Shown here piece after piece: positions 26,175-35,201 of a DNA stretch of 64,000 bases. The stretch comes from Deltaproteobacteria bacterium. GTDB lineage: Bacteria > Myxococcota_A > UBA9160 > JAJDAL01. The position numbers were made by a program, and so were the translations under genes. The notes below the pieces were generated by a model. The model was not told the origin of the DNA, searched no databases, and was given only the letters and a program-made list of their open reading frames with translations. Where the stretch lies: contig JAJDAL010000024.1 in the NCBI GenBank assembly GCA_029261875.1, positions 186,001-250,000 on the forward strand, written 5' to 3'. Numbering within the stretch: the stretch's first letter is position 1; every line of letters begins with the position of its first letter.

Positions 26175-26817
26175 AGCGCGTTCGTGGCGCACACTGGACG
26201 GCCGGCTCATCGCGACCTTGTTGATGGGCAGTGTTGCCTTGGCGCTCGAAGTCGCATTGCGTCGAAGACAGCTCCCGAATCCGCTGCCCGAACTGCGCAT
26301 CCCGCGCTTCTCGGAATCCATGTTCGTCGCCTACCTGCTCGTGCCCGGCGTGGCGTCCCTGCTCCTGTGGCAGAAACCCTGGCAATACTTTCGACTCGGG
26401 AACTATCGCGCGGTCTGGAAACCGCTTGCGTCGTTCGTCGTCATCGTACTCGCTTCGACGGCGTGGCTCGCCACGTTCGACAGCTGGCAGGATCACTACA
26501 GTGCCTGGGGATGGGCGGAGGTGCGCAAGTTCGCATTGGGCGCCTTCTTGACCATGATCTGCGGGGAGTTCTTCTTTCGGGGCTTTCTCCTGTTCCCGTT
26601 GTACGACCGCTTTGGTGGATACGCGCTGCCGATGGTCGTCATGCCCTATACGGTGATTCACGCGGGCAAGCCCGTGGGGGAATTATTCGGGTCGATCGTG
26701 TTCGGGCTCGGCCTCTCCTACCTCGCCGTGCGGAGCCGCTCGATCTGGTACAGCGTCGGACTGCACTGGCTGCTCGCCATCCTCATTCCCGCTTGGATCG
26801 CCATCTTCCGGGACTGA
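26167..26817 (+). CDS. CPBP (CAAX-like) intramembrane protease family protein
   Basis: 216 residues with about six membrane helices. The CPBP motif 1 reads GEFFFRG where EExxxRG is usual, so the second Glu and the Arg are kept but the first Glu is Gly. Motif 2 has His in MPYTVIHAGKP and motif 3 has His in GLHWLLAIL. Family members act as membrane proteases or as non-catalytic bacteriocin-immunity or regulatory proteins. The changed first Glu makes catalytic activity uncertain. It overlaps the CoA transferase gene by eight bases, an unexplained pairing. Confidence 0.7.
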   Translation: MVEARSWRTLDGRLIATLLMGSVALALEVALRRRQLPNPLPELRIPRFSESMFVAYLLVPGVASLLLWQKPWQYFRLGNYRAVWKPLASFVVIVLASTAWLATFDSWQDHYSAWGWAEVRKFALGAFLTMICGEFFFRGFLLFPLYDRFGGYALPMVVMPYTVIHAGKPVGELFGSIVFGLGLSYLAVRSRSIWYSVGLHWLLAILIPAWIAIFRD

Positions 26818-26826
26818 GCACAGCGC

Positions 26827-27621
26827 CTATCCCGCCGGTGGTGCGGAGCCGGGCGCCATCAGTCGGCGCCCCGAAGTCATTCCCCCATCGACCACCAACG
26901 AATGACCGGTCACGAAGGATGCATCGTCGGAGATCAGGAACAGGGCGGCGGCCGCAACCTCTTCGGGTTGCCCCGGGCGTCCCAGCATGTGCATCTCGAT
27001 GAACTTGTCGCGGATCGGTACCAGGGGTTCCGACTTCAATATGTCCGTCATGGGCGTTTCGATCAATCCGGGACAGAGACAGTTGACTCGGACGCCCTTC
27101 GCCCCGTAATCGATTGCCATGTTCCGGGTCAGCAACACGACTCCGCCCTTCGACGCGTTGTAGGCGGCCTGGAATTCGAACCCCTCGAGCCCCTCCACGC
27201 TGGCGAGATTCACGATGCTGCCCGCAGCCTGCTCCACCATTCGATTCACGACATGTTTGGAAACGAGGAACGTGCCCTTTAGGTTGATGTCCAACACGCG
27301 ATCCCATTCTTCTTCTTCGAGTCCACCCACGGCGCCACCGCCGGAAACCCCCGCCGCGTTGACGAGACCGTCGATGGACGAGAAACGCCGGGAAGCGGCC
27401 TCCACCGCCTGGGCGATGGCGGGTTCGTCGCGCACGTCCAAGGTCCAGAAATCTGCGGCCGGCGCAGCTTTGACGACCTCGGCCCAGGTCTCCGCCGGAG
27501 GTTTCGCGAGGTCGATTCCCCCGATGCAAGCGCCTTCCCGCGCGAAGCGAAGTGCGCACGCGGCTCCGATTCCCGAGGCGGCGCCGGTCACCAGAACTGT
27601 CTTTCCTGCGAGTCGACCCAT
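26827..27621 (-). CDS. SDR-family oxidoreductase
   Basis: 264 residues. Classical SDR marks: TGAASGIG cofactor loop, NAAG, a Ser in the NLASV segment, YNASK for the catalytic Tyr and Lys, and the PGLIETP turn. The C-terminal TGHSLVVDGGM is the usual tetramer-forming end. NAD(H) or NADP(H) use cannot be settled, although Asp in GIDLAKP after the second strand favours NAD. The substrate is unknown. It is convergent with the CPBP gene with a gap of nine bases and has no partner on its own strand. Confidence 0.85.
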   Translation of the reverse strand: MGRLAGKTVLVTGAASGIGAACALRFAREGACIGGIDLAKPPAETWAEVVKAAPAADFWTLDVRDEPAIAQAVEAASRRFSSIDGLVNAAGVSGGGAVGGLEEEEWDRVLDINLKGTFLVSKHVVNRMVEQAAGSIVNLASVEGLEGFEFQAAYNASKGGVVLLTRNMAIDYGAKGVRVNCLCPGLIETPMTDILKSEPLVPIRDKFIEMHMLGRPGQPEEVAAAALFLISDDASFVTGHSLVVDGGMTSGRRLMAPGSAPPAG

Positions 27622-27887
27622 CCTTCACCTCACTGGGCACGGGCTTCCCAATTGCCTTGCGGCGGATTCCCCGTGCGTACTTTCCCGGTTTCAATTGTGT
27701 AACGCGGCCTTGGTACATCGCTCACCAGAGCGGGTCAATGCCAGAAAAGTGCTTCCCACCGGGTGGGCAGACGCTCCGCAGGCGAAGCTCTAGAGCGCGG
27801 ATTCCCGACGCGTTTCTCTGTCGCTCCGGGGAGGACGCCGCGTTTCGTCACCGCGCGCCGGCCATCAAGAAAAGTCCGGGGGGTCCG

Positions 27888-28490
27888 ATGACGAATCACG
27901 TCATGGGTTTCCCTGGTATCGCGTTGAAACGATTGGCCGCATTTACCTTGATCGAGGTCATGCTCGTCGCGGGAATTACGAGTGTGCTCGCGAGCATCGC
28001 AATTCCGAATTTCACGCGCATGAGCCAGCGCGCCAAAGCCAGTGAGGCCATGACGAACCTGGCGGCGATCCGCACCGCCCAGGCTGCCCATCTCGCCGAG
28101 GTCGGCACTTACGTCGCTACCGTGGCGGTTCCAAGCTCGGTCCCGGGCAACACACCGGCACCCTGGGTCAGTGGGACTGCCTTCGACAATCTCGGTTGGT
28201 CACCGGAAGGCCAGGTCCTCTACCAGTATCTCGTCAGCGCAGACGACAACGGCGGCGGTGGACCCCTGGTTCGGTTCACCGCGGAAGCGGCTTCGGACAT
28301 CGACGTCGACGGCCAGCTCAACTACTGGGCCGTCGTGGTACCGGCCTCCGGAGAAACCAGTGGGATTGCGGGCATGCTTCCCGGTTCCACCTGCGTGGGT
28401 ACCGGGACCTACAACGCCCACACCTCGGCCCAGGATCTACTCGCGACCGTGGGTCCCTGCGACGCCACCGCGGGCCGCTCCAAGTTCTAG
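27888..28490 (+). CDS. type IV pilin-like protein
   Basis: About 200 residues. A short basic leader ends in RLAA, followed by FTLIEVMLVAGITSVLASIAIPNF, the classic N-methylated hydrophobic helix (key residues Phe+1 and Glu+5). The residue before the cleavage site is Ala, not the usual Gly. Two Cys near the C-terminus could form the disulfide loop common in pilins. It stands alone, not in a pilus operon, so it may be a major pilin, a minor pilin or a type II secretion pseudopilin. ATG 27888 is chosen as start, ATG 27903 being possible; the frame extends upstream to 27552 without coding character. Confidence 0.8.
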   Translation: MTNHVMGFPGIALKRLAAFTLIEVMLVAGITSVLASIAIPNFTRMSQRAKASEAMTNLAAIRTAQAAHLAEVGTYVATVAVPSSVPGNTPAPWVSGTAFDNLGWSPEGQVLYQYLVSADDNGGGGPLVRFTAEAASDIDVDGQLNYWAVVVPASGETSGIAGMLPGSTCVGTGTYNAHTSAQDLLATVGPCDATAGRSKF

Positions 28491-28524
28491 ATCCCTCGAC
28501 TCCAACGAACTACCCTCCGCCCCC

Positions 28525-29913
28525 GTGAGCCCGCTGTCGAAAACCATTTCTCCCGTGGATGGCTCCATCTACGTGGAGCGCGAACTCGCGTCCGATGCCG
28601 AAGCCGCCGATCTGCTTTCGCGCGCGCGATCGGCGCAAGAAAACTGGCGGCAGGTCCCCATCGCCCTGCGAGCGCAACGGTGTTCCCGCATGGTGGATGC
28701 CCTGATGGCTCGTACCGACGTCGCGGCGCAAGAAATCACCTGGCAAATGGGACGCCCCATCGCGTGGAGCCCGCGCGAGCTTGGCGGCTTCGAAGAGCGC
28801 GCGCGCTTCATGATCGAATTGGCCGAGGATGCGCTACGCGCGATCGAGCTCGCCCCCAAAACGGGCTTTCGACGCTTCATCCAACGCGAACCCCTCGGCG
28901 TCGTGCTCACGATCTCCCCCTGGAATTATCCCTATCTCGCAGCGGTCAACTCCGTGGTCCCCGCCATTCTGGCGGGCAACAGTGTGATCCTGCGCCACTC
29001 GGCCCAAACGCCACTTTGTGCCGAGCGAATCGGCGAAGCCTTCGACCAGGCCGGGCTCCCCAGCGGCGTATTTCAGTTTCTCCACTGCGGTCACGCAGAA
29101 ACCGAACGCTTGATCGCCAGCCCGGGCGTCGACTACGTGGCCTTCACGGGTTCCGTCCCGGCGGGCCGGCGAATCCAACACGCCGCGGCGGACCGATTCA
29201 TCAACCTCGGACTCGAATTGGGCGGCAAAGATCCCGCCTACGTGCGCGCGGACGCGGACCTCGAATACAGCGTGGGCGAGCTGGTCGACGGGGCCTTCTT
29301 CAACTCCGGTCAATCCTGCTGTGGCGTGGAGCGCATCTACGTCCACGCGGACGTCTACGCTGCCTTCGTCGAAGCCTTCGCCTCCCAGGTCCGCGAATAT
29401 CGGCTTGGAAATCCGACGGATCCCGAAACGAATCTGGGTCCCATGGTGAACGCCAAGGCAGCGGATTTCGTGCGGGCGCAGAATGCCGAAGCCATCTCGG
29501 CCGGTGCGCGCGGACTCGTCGACCCCAAAGGCTTCGCCGCCGACGCTCCCGGCACCCCCTACCTCGCACCCCAGATCCTCGTCGATGTCGATCATTCCAT
29601 GCGCGCCATGCGGGAAGAGAGCTTTGGTCCCGTCGTCGGCATTCAACGCGTCGCCGACGACGAGGAAGCCCTGCACTGGATGAACGACAGCCCCTTCGGT
29701 CTCACGGCTTCGGTTTGGACCCGCGACACCGACGTGGCGCTCGCGCTCGGCGCGAAAGTCGACACCGGCACCTGGTTCATGAATCGCTGCGACTATCTCG
29801 ACCCGGGACTCGCATGGACCGGCGTCAAGGATTCGGGTCGCGGCTGCTCCCTCTCTCGCGTGGGTTTCGAAGTCCTCACGCGCCCCAAATCATTTCACCT
29901 GAAGAATCCGTAG
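28525..29913 (+). CDS. aldehyde dehydrogenase (NAD(P)-dependent)
   Basis: 462 residues from GTG 28525; the longer frame begins inside the pilin gene in another frame and is not used. Key marks: SPWNYPYLAAVN cofactor segment, FTGSVPAGR, general base Glu231 in LELGGKDP and catalytic Cys265 in FNSGQSCCG. The length is slightly under the 480-500 typical of the family, close to the succinate-semialdehyde/short aldehyde group. No Shine-Dalgarno is seen. It ends at a long hairpin that may stop transcription. The substrate is unknown. Confidence 0.85.
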   Translation: MSPLSKTISPVDGSIYVERELASDAEAADLLSRARSAQENWRQVPIALRAQRCSRMVDALMARTDVAAQEITWQMGRPIAWSPRELGGFEERARFMIELAEDALRAIELAPKTGFRRFIQREPLGVVLTISPWNYPYLAAVNSVVPAILAGNSVILRHSAQTPLCAERIGEAFDQAGLPSGVFQFLHCGHAETERLIASPGVDYVAFTGSVPAGRRIQHAAADRFINLGLELGGKDPAYVRADADLEYSVGELVDGAFFNSGQSCCGVERIYVHADVYAAFVEAFASQVREYRLGNPTDPETNLGPMVNAKAADFVRAQNAEAISAGARGLVDPKGFAADAPGTPYLAPQILVDVDHSMRAMREESFGPVVGIQRVADDEEALHWMNDSPFGLTASVWTRDTDVALALGAKVDTGTWFMNRCDYLDPGLAWTGVKDSGRGCSLSRVGFEVLTRPKSFHLKNP

Positions 29914-29966
29914 GCGGCGTGGCAAAGAGTCCGGTTCACGACCGAACTCTTTGCCCACCCGCCGCC
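29913..29966 (+). terminator. long hairpin after the aldehyde dehydrogenase gene
   Basis: GGCGGCG (29913-29919) pairs with CGCCGCC (29960-29966) and GGCAAAGAGT (29921-29930) pairs with ACTCTTTGCC (29946-29955), giving about 17 paired bases with small bulges. It begins in the stop codon. There is no T run, so it may block exonuclease or aid Rho rather than act as a simple intrinsic terminator. Confidence 0.6.
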
Positions 29967-30377
29967 GGGGGTGAACCCCCCGAGGTTCAATGCATTGCGT
30001 CGTGGGACCGAAAAGGCCCACAACCACTTTCGAATCGGAATCTCTCGCGCTCGTCGTCGTCACGATTCATAAGGAATTGTCATTCGTAGACGGATTCGCT
30101 CGCGCCGCGCTTCCCGAAGAGTTCCGATTTGCCTCAGCGGTTTTTCGACGACCACGACCGCGGCAGCGAGCGCTTCCCACATACCACTGCAACTCTCGAC
30201 GGAATCCCAGAATCGACTCCGCAAACCCTTCCACTATCCCGTGATGTTTGCCTGAGACCCTCTTGAAACGCCGATAATTCTCCTCGAATAGCAATCGATC
30301 ATCACGAACCGTCAAGAGATGTCAAAGGTCATCCGCGCCGTATTGAGTAGCCAGGGCTCGCGTCGTAGGGTGATTTC
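29967..30377. other. 411-bp intergenic region, no gene recognised
   Basis: The composition is less GC-rich than in the flanking genes. A weak minus-strand open frame (TTG 30315 to 30067, 82 codons) was seen but shows no recognisable domain. The promoter of the large regulator at 30378 must lie in the right half; TTGAAA at 30263-30268 is a possible -35 with only a weak -10. Confidence 0.45.
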
Positions 30378-33300
30378 GTGCCGGAAAGAGTTTTTCGTTT
30401 TCACGATGTCGAGCTCGACGAACGCAAACGCGAAGTGCGTCGTGCGGGATCCCACGTCGAGGTCCGTCCCCAGGTCTTCGAGCTGCTTCAGATGCTGGCT
30501 CGCCGCAGCGGCGAAGTGGTGGGGCGCGAGGACCTGATCGAAACCGTCTGGCCCCGGGAGACGGTCAGCGACGGTGCACTCACCAATGCGATCTACGAAG
30601 CGCGACTGGCGGTGGGCGATGACGGACGCACCCAGCGCGTGATCCAGACCGTCTACGGGCGTGGTGTTCGCCTGGTGCCGGAAGTGCAGGTCTGGCAGAG
30701 CCAGACCGGTCCGCTCTCGCTCCAAATCGCGAACCCCACGGACTCGGCGGGACAGACATTCGTGGGGCGAAGCGAGCTGCTTCGGACGCTCCAACTGGCC
30801 CTGGAAGAAGCGCGATCGGGCCGCGGCCAGCTGGTGCTGCTCGAAGGCGAAGAAGGCGTCGGCAAGACGAGCACGGCGCTGCATTTTGCCGAGCGCTCGG
30901 AGAAGGCAGCAATCTCCGTTGCCCATTGCCACGCCGATTCACCGCCGCTCTGGGCTTGGATCCAGATCCTACGCGACATCCTGCGCGGCGGAGATCTCGA
31001 ATCCTTCCGCAACCGGATCGGAGTCGGAGGGGACCGGGTGGTGGATCAGATCGCCACGCTGATCCGCTCGAATCCGAGCGACGTCCTGGGCTTGAACCTT
31101 CACGACAACCAGGCGCGCTTTCCCTGGTTCGACGCCATTGCGGCCTTCCTGCGCTGTGCCGCCGAAGACCGTCCGCTTTTGATCGTAATCGACGACCTCC
31201 AGGAGGCGGATGCGACGACGCTTCAGATGCTCGAGTTTCTGACGCTCGAAATGGAACGCGCACGCCTGCTCGTCGTGGGGACGTTCTCGAGTGACGAACA
31301 CGAAACGCCGCCGACCCTCGAAGGCACCTTGTCCTCCATCGCAAAACACGGACACGTTTCGCGCCGGGTTCTCTCGGGTCTGCAGGAGGACGAGATCCAG
31401 GTTCTCGGCCGGCAGCTACTCGGCCGACAACCCGCCGCCGAGCTGGTGCGCGAATTGGAAGAACGATCCGATGGCAATCCGTTCTACATCAAGGAATTGC
31501 TGCGCCTGATGCCCGTCGCGGAACCGAGCAGCGGAGAGAGTGCGATTCCGCCCCGCTTTCCCGATGTGCCCGCGGTCATCCGCGATCGTATCCGCGCTCG
31601 CCTGCGGGAGATTCCCGAAGACGTACGCGACCTGCTGAGCATTGCGTCGGTTCAAGGTCGGGAGTTCGACGGCGCTTTGCTGCACTCCGTCACCGCCACC
31701 TCCGCTGTCGAGGTTCGGGATCTGCTGGAGGAAGCCGAGGCCGATGGCCTGGTCATTCCCTTGAATCACCCCCCCGGCTTCTTCCGATTCCTCCCCCCCC
31801 TGCTGCAGGAGACGTTGTACGAAGACCTGCGCGGAGCCTTGCGGGGCGAACTTCACCGCAAGACCGCCGACGCGCTCGAGAACCACGGGGACCCGGGCGC
31901 GGCCGCGCGAGCGACCTACAATTTTCATCGCGCCGCCGATGCCATCGCGTTGGGCCGGACCGAAGACGCGTTCCATCATTTCTCGGAAGCGGGGCGCGAA
32001 GCCACTCAGGCTCAGAAGTACGAGTCCGCGGCCGAGTATTTTGCGGAATCCGCCCGTATTGGCGAGCGCAACGCCGCACTGCAACCCAGCGCCTTTCGCG
32101 AAGCGTTACTCGCCCTCGGCACCGCCTGCATCCGAGCGGGCTGGAACGATTCCGCGCGACGTGTCTTCGGGCACGCCGCCACCCTGGCGCGCCGCGCCAA
32201 GGACTCCGCCGCCCTATCCCAGGCGGCCCTCGGGATGTCGGAAGTCGAATCCGAGTGGGTCTTTGCCTCCCCCTCGACCGCAAGCCTCACGCCGATCCAG
32301 GCCGTGATCGGGTTGCTCGAAGAGGCCGCGGAAGGCGACCGGGACGACGTCGATGAGCGCGCGCTGCTCGCCGCCAACTCGGCGCGCTGGTTGTATCGAA
32401 CCGGGGACGCGGAGGGGGCTTGCGCCGCGCTTTCTCTGGCCGAGCAGATCGTTGGGAACTCCGGCTCCGATGCTGCGCGTGCGGAAATTCTCCTGACCGC
32501 GCGCGAGCTCGAGCAATCCGAATCCCAGGCGCCGGAGGACTCCCCCTCCCTGCGCGAGAACCCCGAAATGCTGGCCCGGGCGCGCACCCTCGCCATCGCG
32601 CACCACATCGATACAGGCAACATGATCGCGTGCCAGCGAGAGCTGTTGGCCCTCCAACGCGAGGTCGCGGAATCGGGTGAGCCGCGCTTCATCTATACGG
32701 CAGCGATCCTCGCCGGGACCACCGCGTACCTCGAAGGGCGTCCGTTCGAGGCCGAACGAAGCATGGCGGATGCCGTCGCCCTCGGCCGTCGGCTGCACCC
32801 GGACCCGGAACTCACACACACGATTCACAGCTTCGGGCTGCGTCGACAGCAAGCCCGCATCGGCGAGATCCTGCCGGACGCCACCAACGCCGCGGCGGAG
32901 CGGCCCAGCGATCCCTTTCTTCGCGCGCTGCTTGCCTGTTGTTATCTCGAGACCGGAAACCGCTCGGTCGCCGCACGCGAACTGCAGCGCGCGGCCGCCA
33001 ATCAATTCAACGACATCCGCGACGATTCCATGGGCATCGCGGCCCTGGCGTTCGCGGGGATCGCAGCCGCGGGCGTGGGCGAGCGCGAATGGTGTGGCGC
33101 GATCTACGATCGGCTCGCGCCTTTCGCAGAGCGAAACATTCTCGTGGCCCACGGCCTTCTCGCCTACGGTTCCGTCGCGGATCCCCTGGGGCGGCTCGCC
33201 GCGAGCCTCGGGCGCTGGGACGAATCCCAACGGCATTTCGAGGCCGCACTCGACTTCAATCGACGCCTGGGACCGGTTCACCATGCGGCTACCAACGTCG

Positions 33301-33449
33301 CCTACGCGGAAGCGTTGCTCGCTTGGGACGCCGAAGCGGGCGCAATGCGCATCGCCGCACTGCTCGATGAGGCTTCCATGCTCGCACGCGGCTTCGACGG
33401 GCGCGCGATCGAACTCCAAGCCCAACTACTGCGCACCCAGCTTTCCTAG
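30378..33449 (+). CDS. large transcriptional regulator: OmpR-type winged helix + AAA ATPase + helical repeats
   Basis: 1023 residues from GTG. Residues about 5-102 form an OmpR/PhoB-type DNA-binding domain like that of CadC (DVELDERKREVRRAG ... VYGRGVRLVPE). Next is an ATPase of the AAA_16/STAND type: FVGRSELLRTL, Walker A GEEGVGKT (157-164) and Walker B LLIVIDDLQ (Asp272/273). The last 500 residues are Ala- and Leu-rich helical repeats resembling TPRs. There is no receiver domain, so a ligand or protein bound by the repeats probably triggers it, as in MalT-like regulators. A paralogue lies at 39444. The target genes are unknown; it stands alone on its strand. Confidence 0.85.
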   Translation: MPERVFRFHDVELDERKREVRRAGSHVEVRPQVFELLQMLARRSGEVVGREDLIETVWPRETVSDGALTNAIYEARLAVGDDGRTQRVIQTVYGRGVRLVPEVQVWQSQTGPLSLQIANPTDSAGQTFVGRSELLRTLQLALEEARSGRGQLVLLEGEEGVGKTSTALHFAERSEKAAISVAHCHADSPPLWAWIQILRDILRGGDLESFRNRIGVGGDRVVDQIATLIRSNPSDVLGLNLHDNQARFPWFDAIAAFLRCAAEDRPLLIVIDDLQEADATTLQMLEFLTLEMERARLLVVGTFSSDEHETPPTLEGTLSSIAKHGHVSRRVLSGLQEDEIQVLGRQLLGRQPAAELVRELEERSDGNPFYIKELLRLMPVAEPSSGESAIPPRFPDVPAVIRDRIRARLREIPEDVRDLLSIASVQGREFDGALLHSVTATSAVEVRDLLEEAEADGLVIPLNHPPGFFRFLPPLLQETLYEDLRGALRGELHRKTADALENHGDPGAAARATYNFHRAADAIALGRTEDAFHHFSEAGREATQAQKYESAAEYFAESARIGERNAALQPSAFREALLALGTACIRAGWNDSARRVFGHAATLARRAKDSAALSQAALGMSEVESEWVFASPSTASLTPIQAVIGLLEEAAEGDRDDVDERALLAANSARWLYRTGDAEGACAALSLAEQIVGNSGSDAARAEILLTARELEQSESQAPEDSPSLRENPEMLARARTLAIAHHIDTGNMIACQRELLALQREVAESGEPRFIYTAAILAGTTAYLEGRPFEAERSMADAVALGRRLHPDPELTHTIHSFGLRRQQARIGEILPDATNAAAERPSDPFLRALLACCYLETGNRSVAARELQRAAANQFNDIRDDSMGIAALAFAGIAAAGVGEREWCGAIYDRLAPFAERNILVAHGLLAYGSVADPLGRLAASLGRWDESQRHFEAALDFNRRLGPVHHAATNVAYAEALLAWDAEAGAMRIAALLDEASMLARGFDGRAIELQAQLLRTQLS

Positions 33450-33451
33450 AC

Positions 33452-34570
33452 TCAGGGACAGTGGGGCCCTTCGCAGGCCAGCGGACATTTCGCGCAGCTC
33501 GGACCGGGCGGAAAATTGAAGAGCAGTCGGGCCAGACTGAGATCCCCGCCGCCGATGAATTGACCGAAGTTGTCGATGTCGAATTGGGAACAGTTCTGAT
33601 TCGCGGGCGCGCCGCAATCGTTTCCCGAGCGATCTTTGTTGAACGAGGCCAATTGTTGGAGCAAGTCACTGCCTCCAACCACACTGCCCCCAGCGGTGAA
33701 CTTGGCGTCGCAGGCGTTGCCGATGCCGTCGCCGTCGTCATCCAATTGGCCGCCGGTCGTCGTCTGGAACGATTGGCGCGGCGGCGCTTGGGTGGGAAAC
33801 TGCGGATTGCCGAGCACCGGGTTGAAGTGCTGCGTGCAATTGTCGCATTCGTCCGCCACCCGGTCTCCGTCGCCATCGAGAGACAGATCGCAATTTTCGA
33901 GATCGTCTTCGGGGTCGTCGCATTGGGGGTCTTGGTCGTCTACGAGACCGTCGGAGTCGTTGTCGATTCCGTCGGAGCACTGGGGCACGGCCGCAATCTG
34001 TCCGCGCAACTCTGCGGTATCGGGAAACGGATACGCGTGGGTGGTCACCGACAGGTAGAGCTGACCCGTGACGAGTTCTCCGGCGACGTCCGATAGGGAA
34101 ACGGAATCCGTCGGGTCCCGCGTTCCGTCGCCACCGAGATTCTCGTCGCCGTCGTCCCAGATGCCCAGGAGAAAGTTGTTCGCAAAATCGATCAGCAGAT
34201 CGTCGTCGTGCTCGCCGGTGGTTCCGTAGATGTTGAGGGCGTGGAAGCCGTTGCTGCCCGGCTGCCCGATTCGGATCTGAATGCTCTCCACGTCCTGGGC
34301 CAGATCGATGCCGAAGAGTTGGATCCGGTATTCGAGGCGCGGGTCGAGAATGTCGAGAGCGAGTTCGAGGGTCGCACTCGCCTGGGAGCCGTCGGGCGTC
34401 GCCGCGCCGTTGTCCGCAACGACCTGCTCGGGCGTGGGGTCGCCGGAATAGGGAATGGGTGTCACGCCGTCGTGGGCGATCGCGCTTCCGGGAGCCGCGA
34501 AACACAGAAGGATCCCGAGCAGGACTTTCGCCCAACCCCGGTCGCGCCAAGCGTTCCGCACGAATTCCAA
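33452..34570 (-). CDS. secreted CHRD-domain protein with calcium-repeat/dockerin-like and Cys-rich tail
   Basis: 372 residues from TTG 34570 (GTG 34561 is possible). A signal peptide ends near residue 32. Residues about 50-195 form a CHRD-type domain ending in PFPDTAELRGQI. Then come Asp-rich calcium loops (DGIDNDSDGLVDDQDPQCDD and DGDGDRVADECDNC), and finally a module of about 130 residues that is near-identical in layout to the protein at 3281, including FNKDRSGNDCG and the tail CAKCPLACEGPHCP. The CHRD part is a paralogue of the next gene upstream. It is probably located on the cell surface or in the matrix. The function of bacterial CHRD proteins is not established. Confidence 0.78.
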   Translation of the reverse strand: MEFVRNAWRDRGWAKVLLGILLCFAAPGSAIAHDGVTPIPYSGDPTPEQVVADNGAATPDGSQASATLELALDILDPRLEYRIQLFGIDLAQDVESIQIRIGQPGSNGFHALNIYGTTGEHDDDLLIDFANNFLLGIWDDGDENLGGDGTRDPTDSVSLSDVAGELVTGQLYLSVTTHAYPFPDTAELRGQIAAVPQCSDGIDNDSDGLVDDQDPQCDDPEDDLENCDLSLDGDGDRVADECDNCTQHFNPVLGNPQFPTQAPPRQSFQTTTGGQLDDDGDGIGNACDAKFTAGGSVVGGSDLLQQLASFNKDRSGNDCGAPANQNCSQFDIDNFGQFIGGGDLSLARLLFNFPPGPSCAKCPLACEGPHCP

Positions 34571-34571
34571 G

Positions 34572-35201
34572 CTAACCGCGCAGACGCGATCCCACCAAGG
34601 CGCAAAGCCCCAAGGCGAGAAGCGCGACGGTGCTGGGTTCCGGTACCAGGGTCACCTGGCCGCGCAATTCCGAGGTGTTGGGCAAGGGAAACGCGCTCGA
34701 GTGAACGGCGATGTAGAAGTTCCCCAGCAGCAGCTCGTCGATGACGCTCGTGAGCTTGACCGAATCGCCGGGATCCCGAACGCCGGGCGTCCCGGCCGCG
34801 TCGAAGTTTTCATCCGTGTCGTCGTAGCTGCCGCTGACGACGTTGTTGATGGTGTCGATCACCACGTCGCTGTCGTCTTGACTGGGCAGTCCCAAGATAT
34901 TGAGCACGTGGGGACCGTTCGCGCCCGGTGCGCCGATGTGGAGGTGCATTCCCTGGAGGTCGCCGATGATGCTCAATCCCACGAGTTCGATGCTGTAGTC
35001 GAGTCGATCCTGGGCTTCGTTGAGTTCGAATAGCGCGGTGCCCGATGCCTGGGAGACACCCGAGGGGTCTATCCCGTCGGCGATCGGTACCACCTGGTCC
35101 GGATCCAATTGGGCGACGAAAGAAATCGCCGTCGCGTTGGCGGGGCCCAATGTCAATTGAGCGACGACCGCAACCAAAACGCCAAACCCACGAATCCGCA
35201 T
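34572..35201 (-). CDS. CHRD-domain protein with PEP-CTERM sorting signal
   Basis: 209 residues from ATG 35201 after AGGGG; the longer frame to 35258 lacks support. A signal peptide (about 1-24) is followed by a CHRD domain with the HLHIGAPGANGPHVLNILG core and FPLPNTSELRGQV end. The C-terminus is a PEP-CTERM signal: VPEPSTVALLALGL, then a short hydrophobic helix and the basic RLRG. Such tails are cut by an exosortase and the protein is released or attached at the surface, often with exopolysaccharide. No exosortase gene is in the window. It lies one base upstream of its CHRD paralogue, so the pair is co-transcribed. Confidence 0.85.
   Translation of the reverse strand: MRIRGFGVLVAVVAQLTLGPANATAISFVAQLDPDQVVPIADGIDPSGVSQASGTALFELNEAQDRLDYSIELVGLSIIGDLQGMHLHIGAPGANGPHVLNILGLPSQDDSDVVIDTINNVVSGSYDDTDENFDAAGTPGVRDPGDSVKLTSVIDELLLGNFYIAVHSSAFPLPNTSELRGQVTLVPEPSTVALLALGLCALVGSRLRG

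Noticed and set aside
30067-30315. 82-codon minus-strand frame before the first large regulator
   Set aside because: TTG start without a good site, no recognisable domain, low GC; kept as a possibility only in the gap description.
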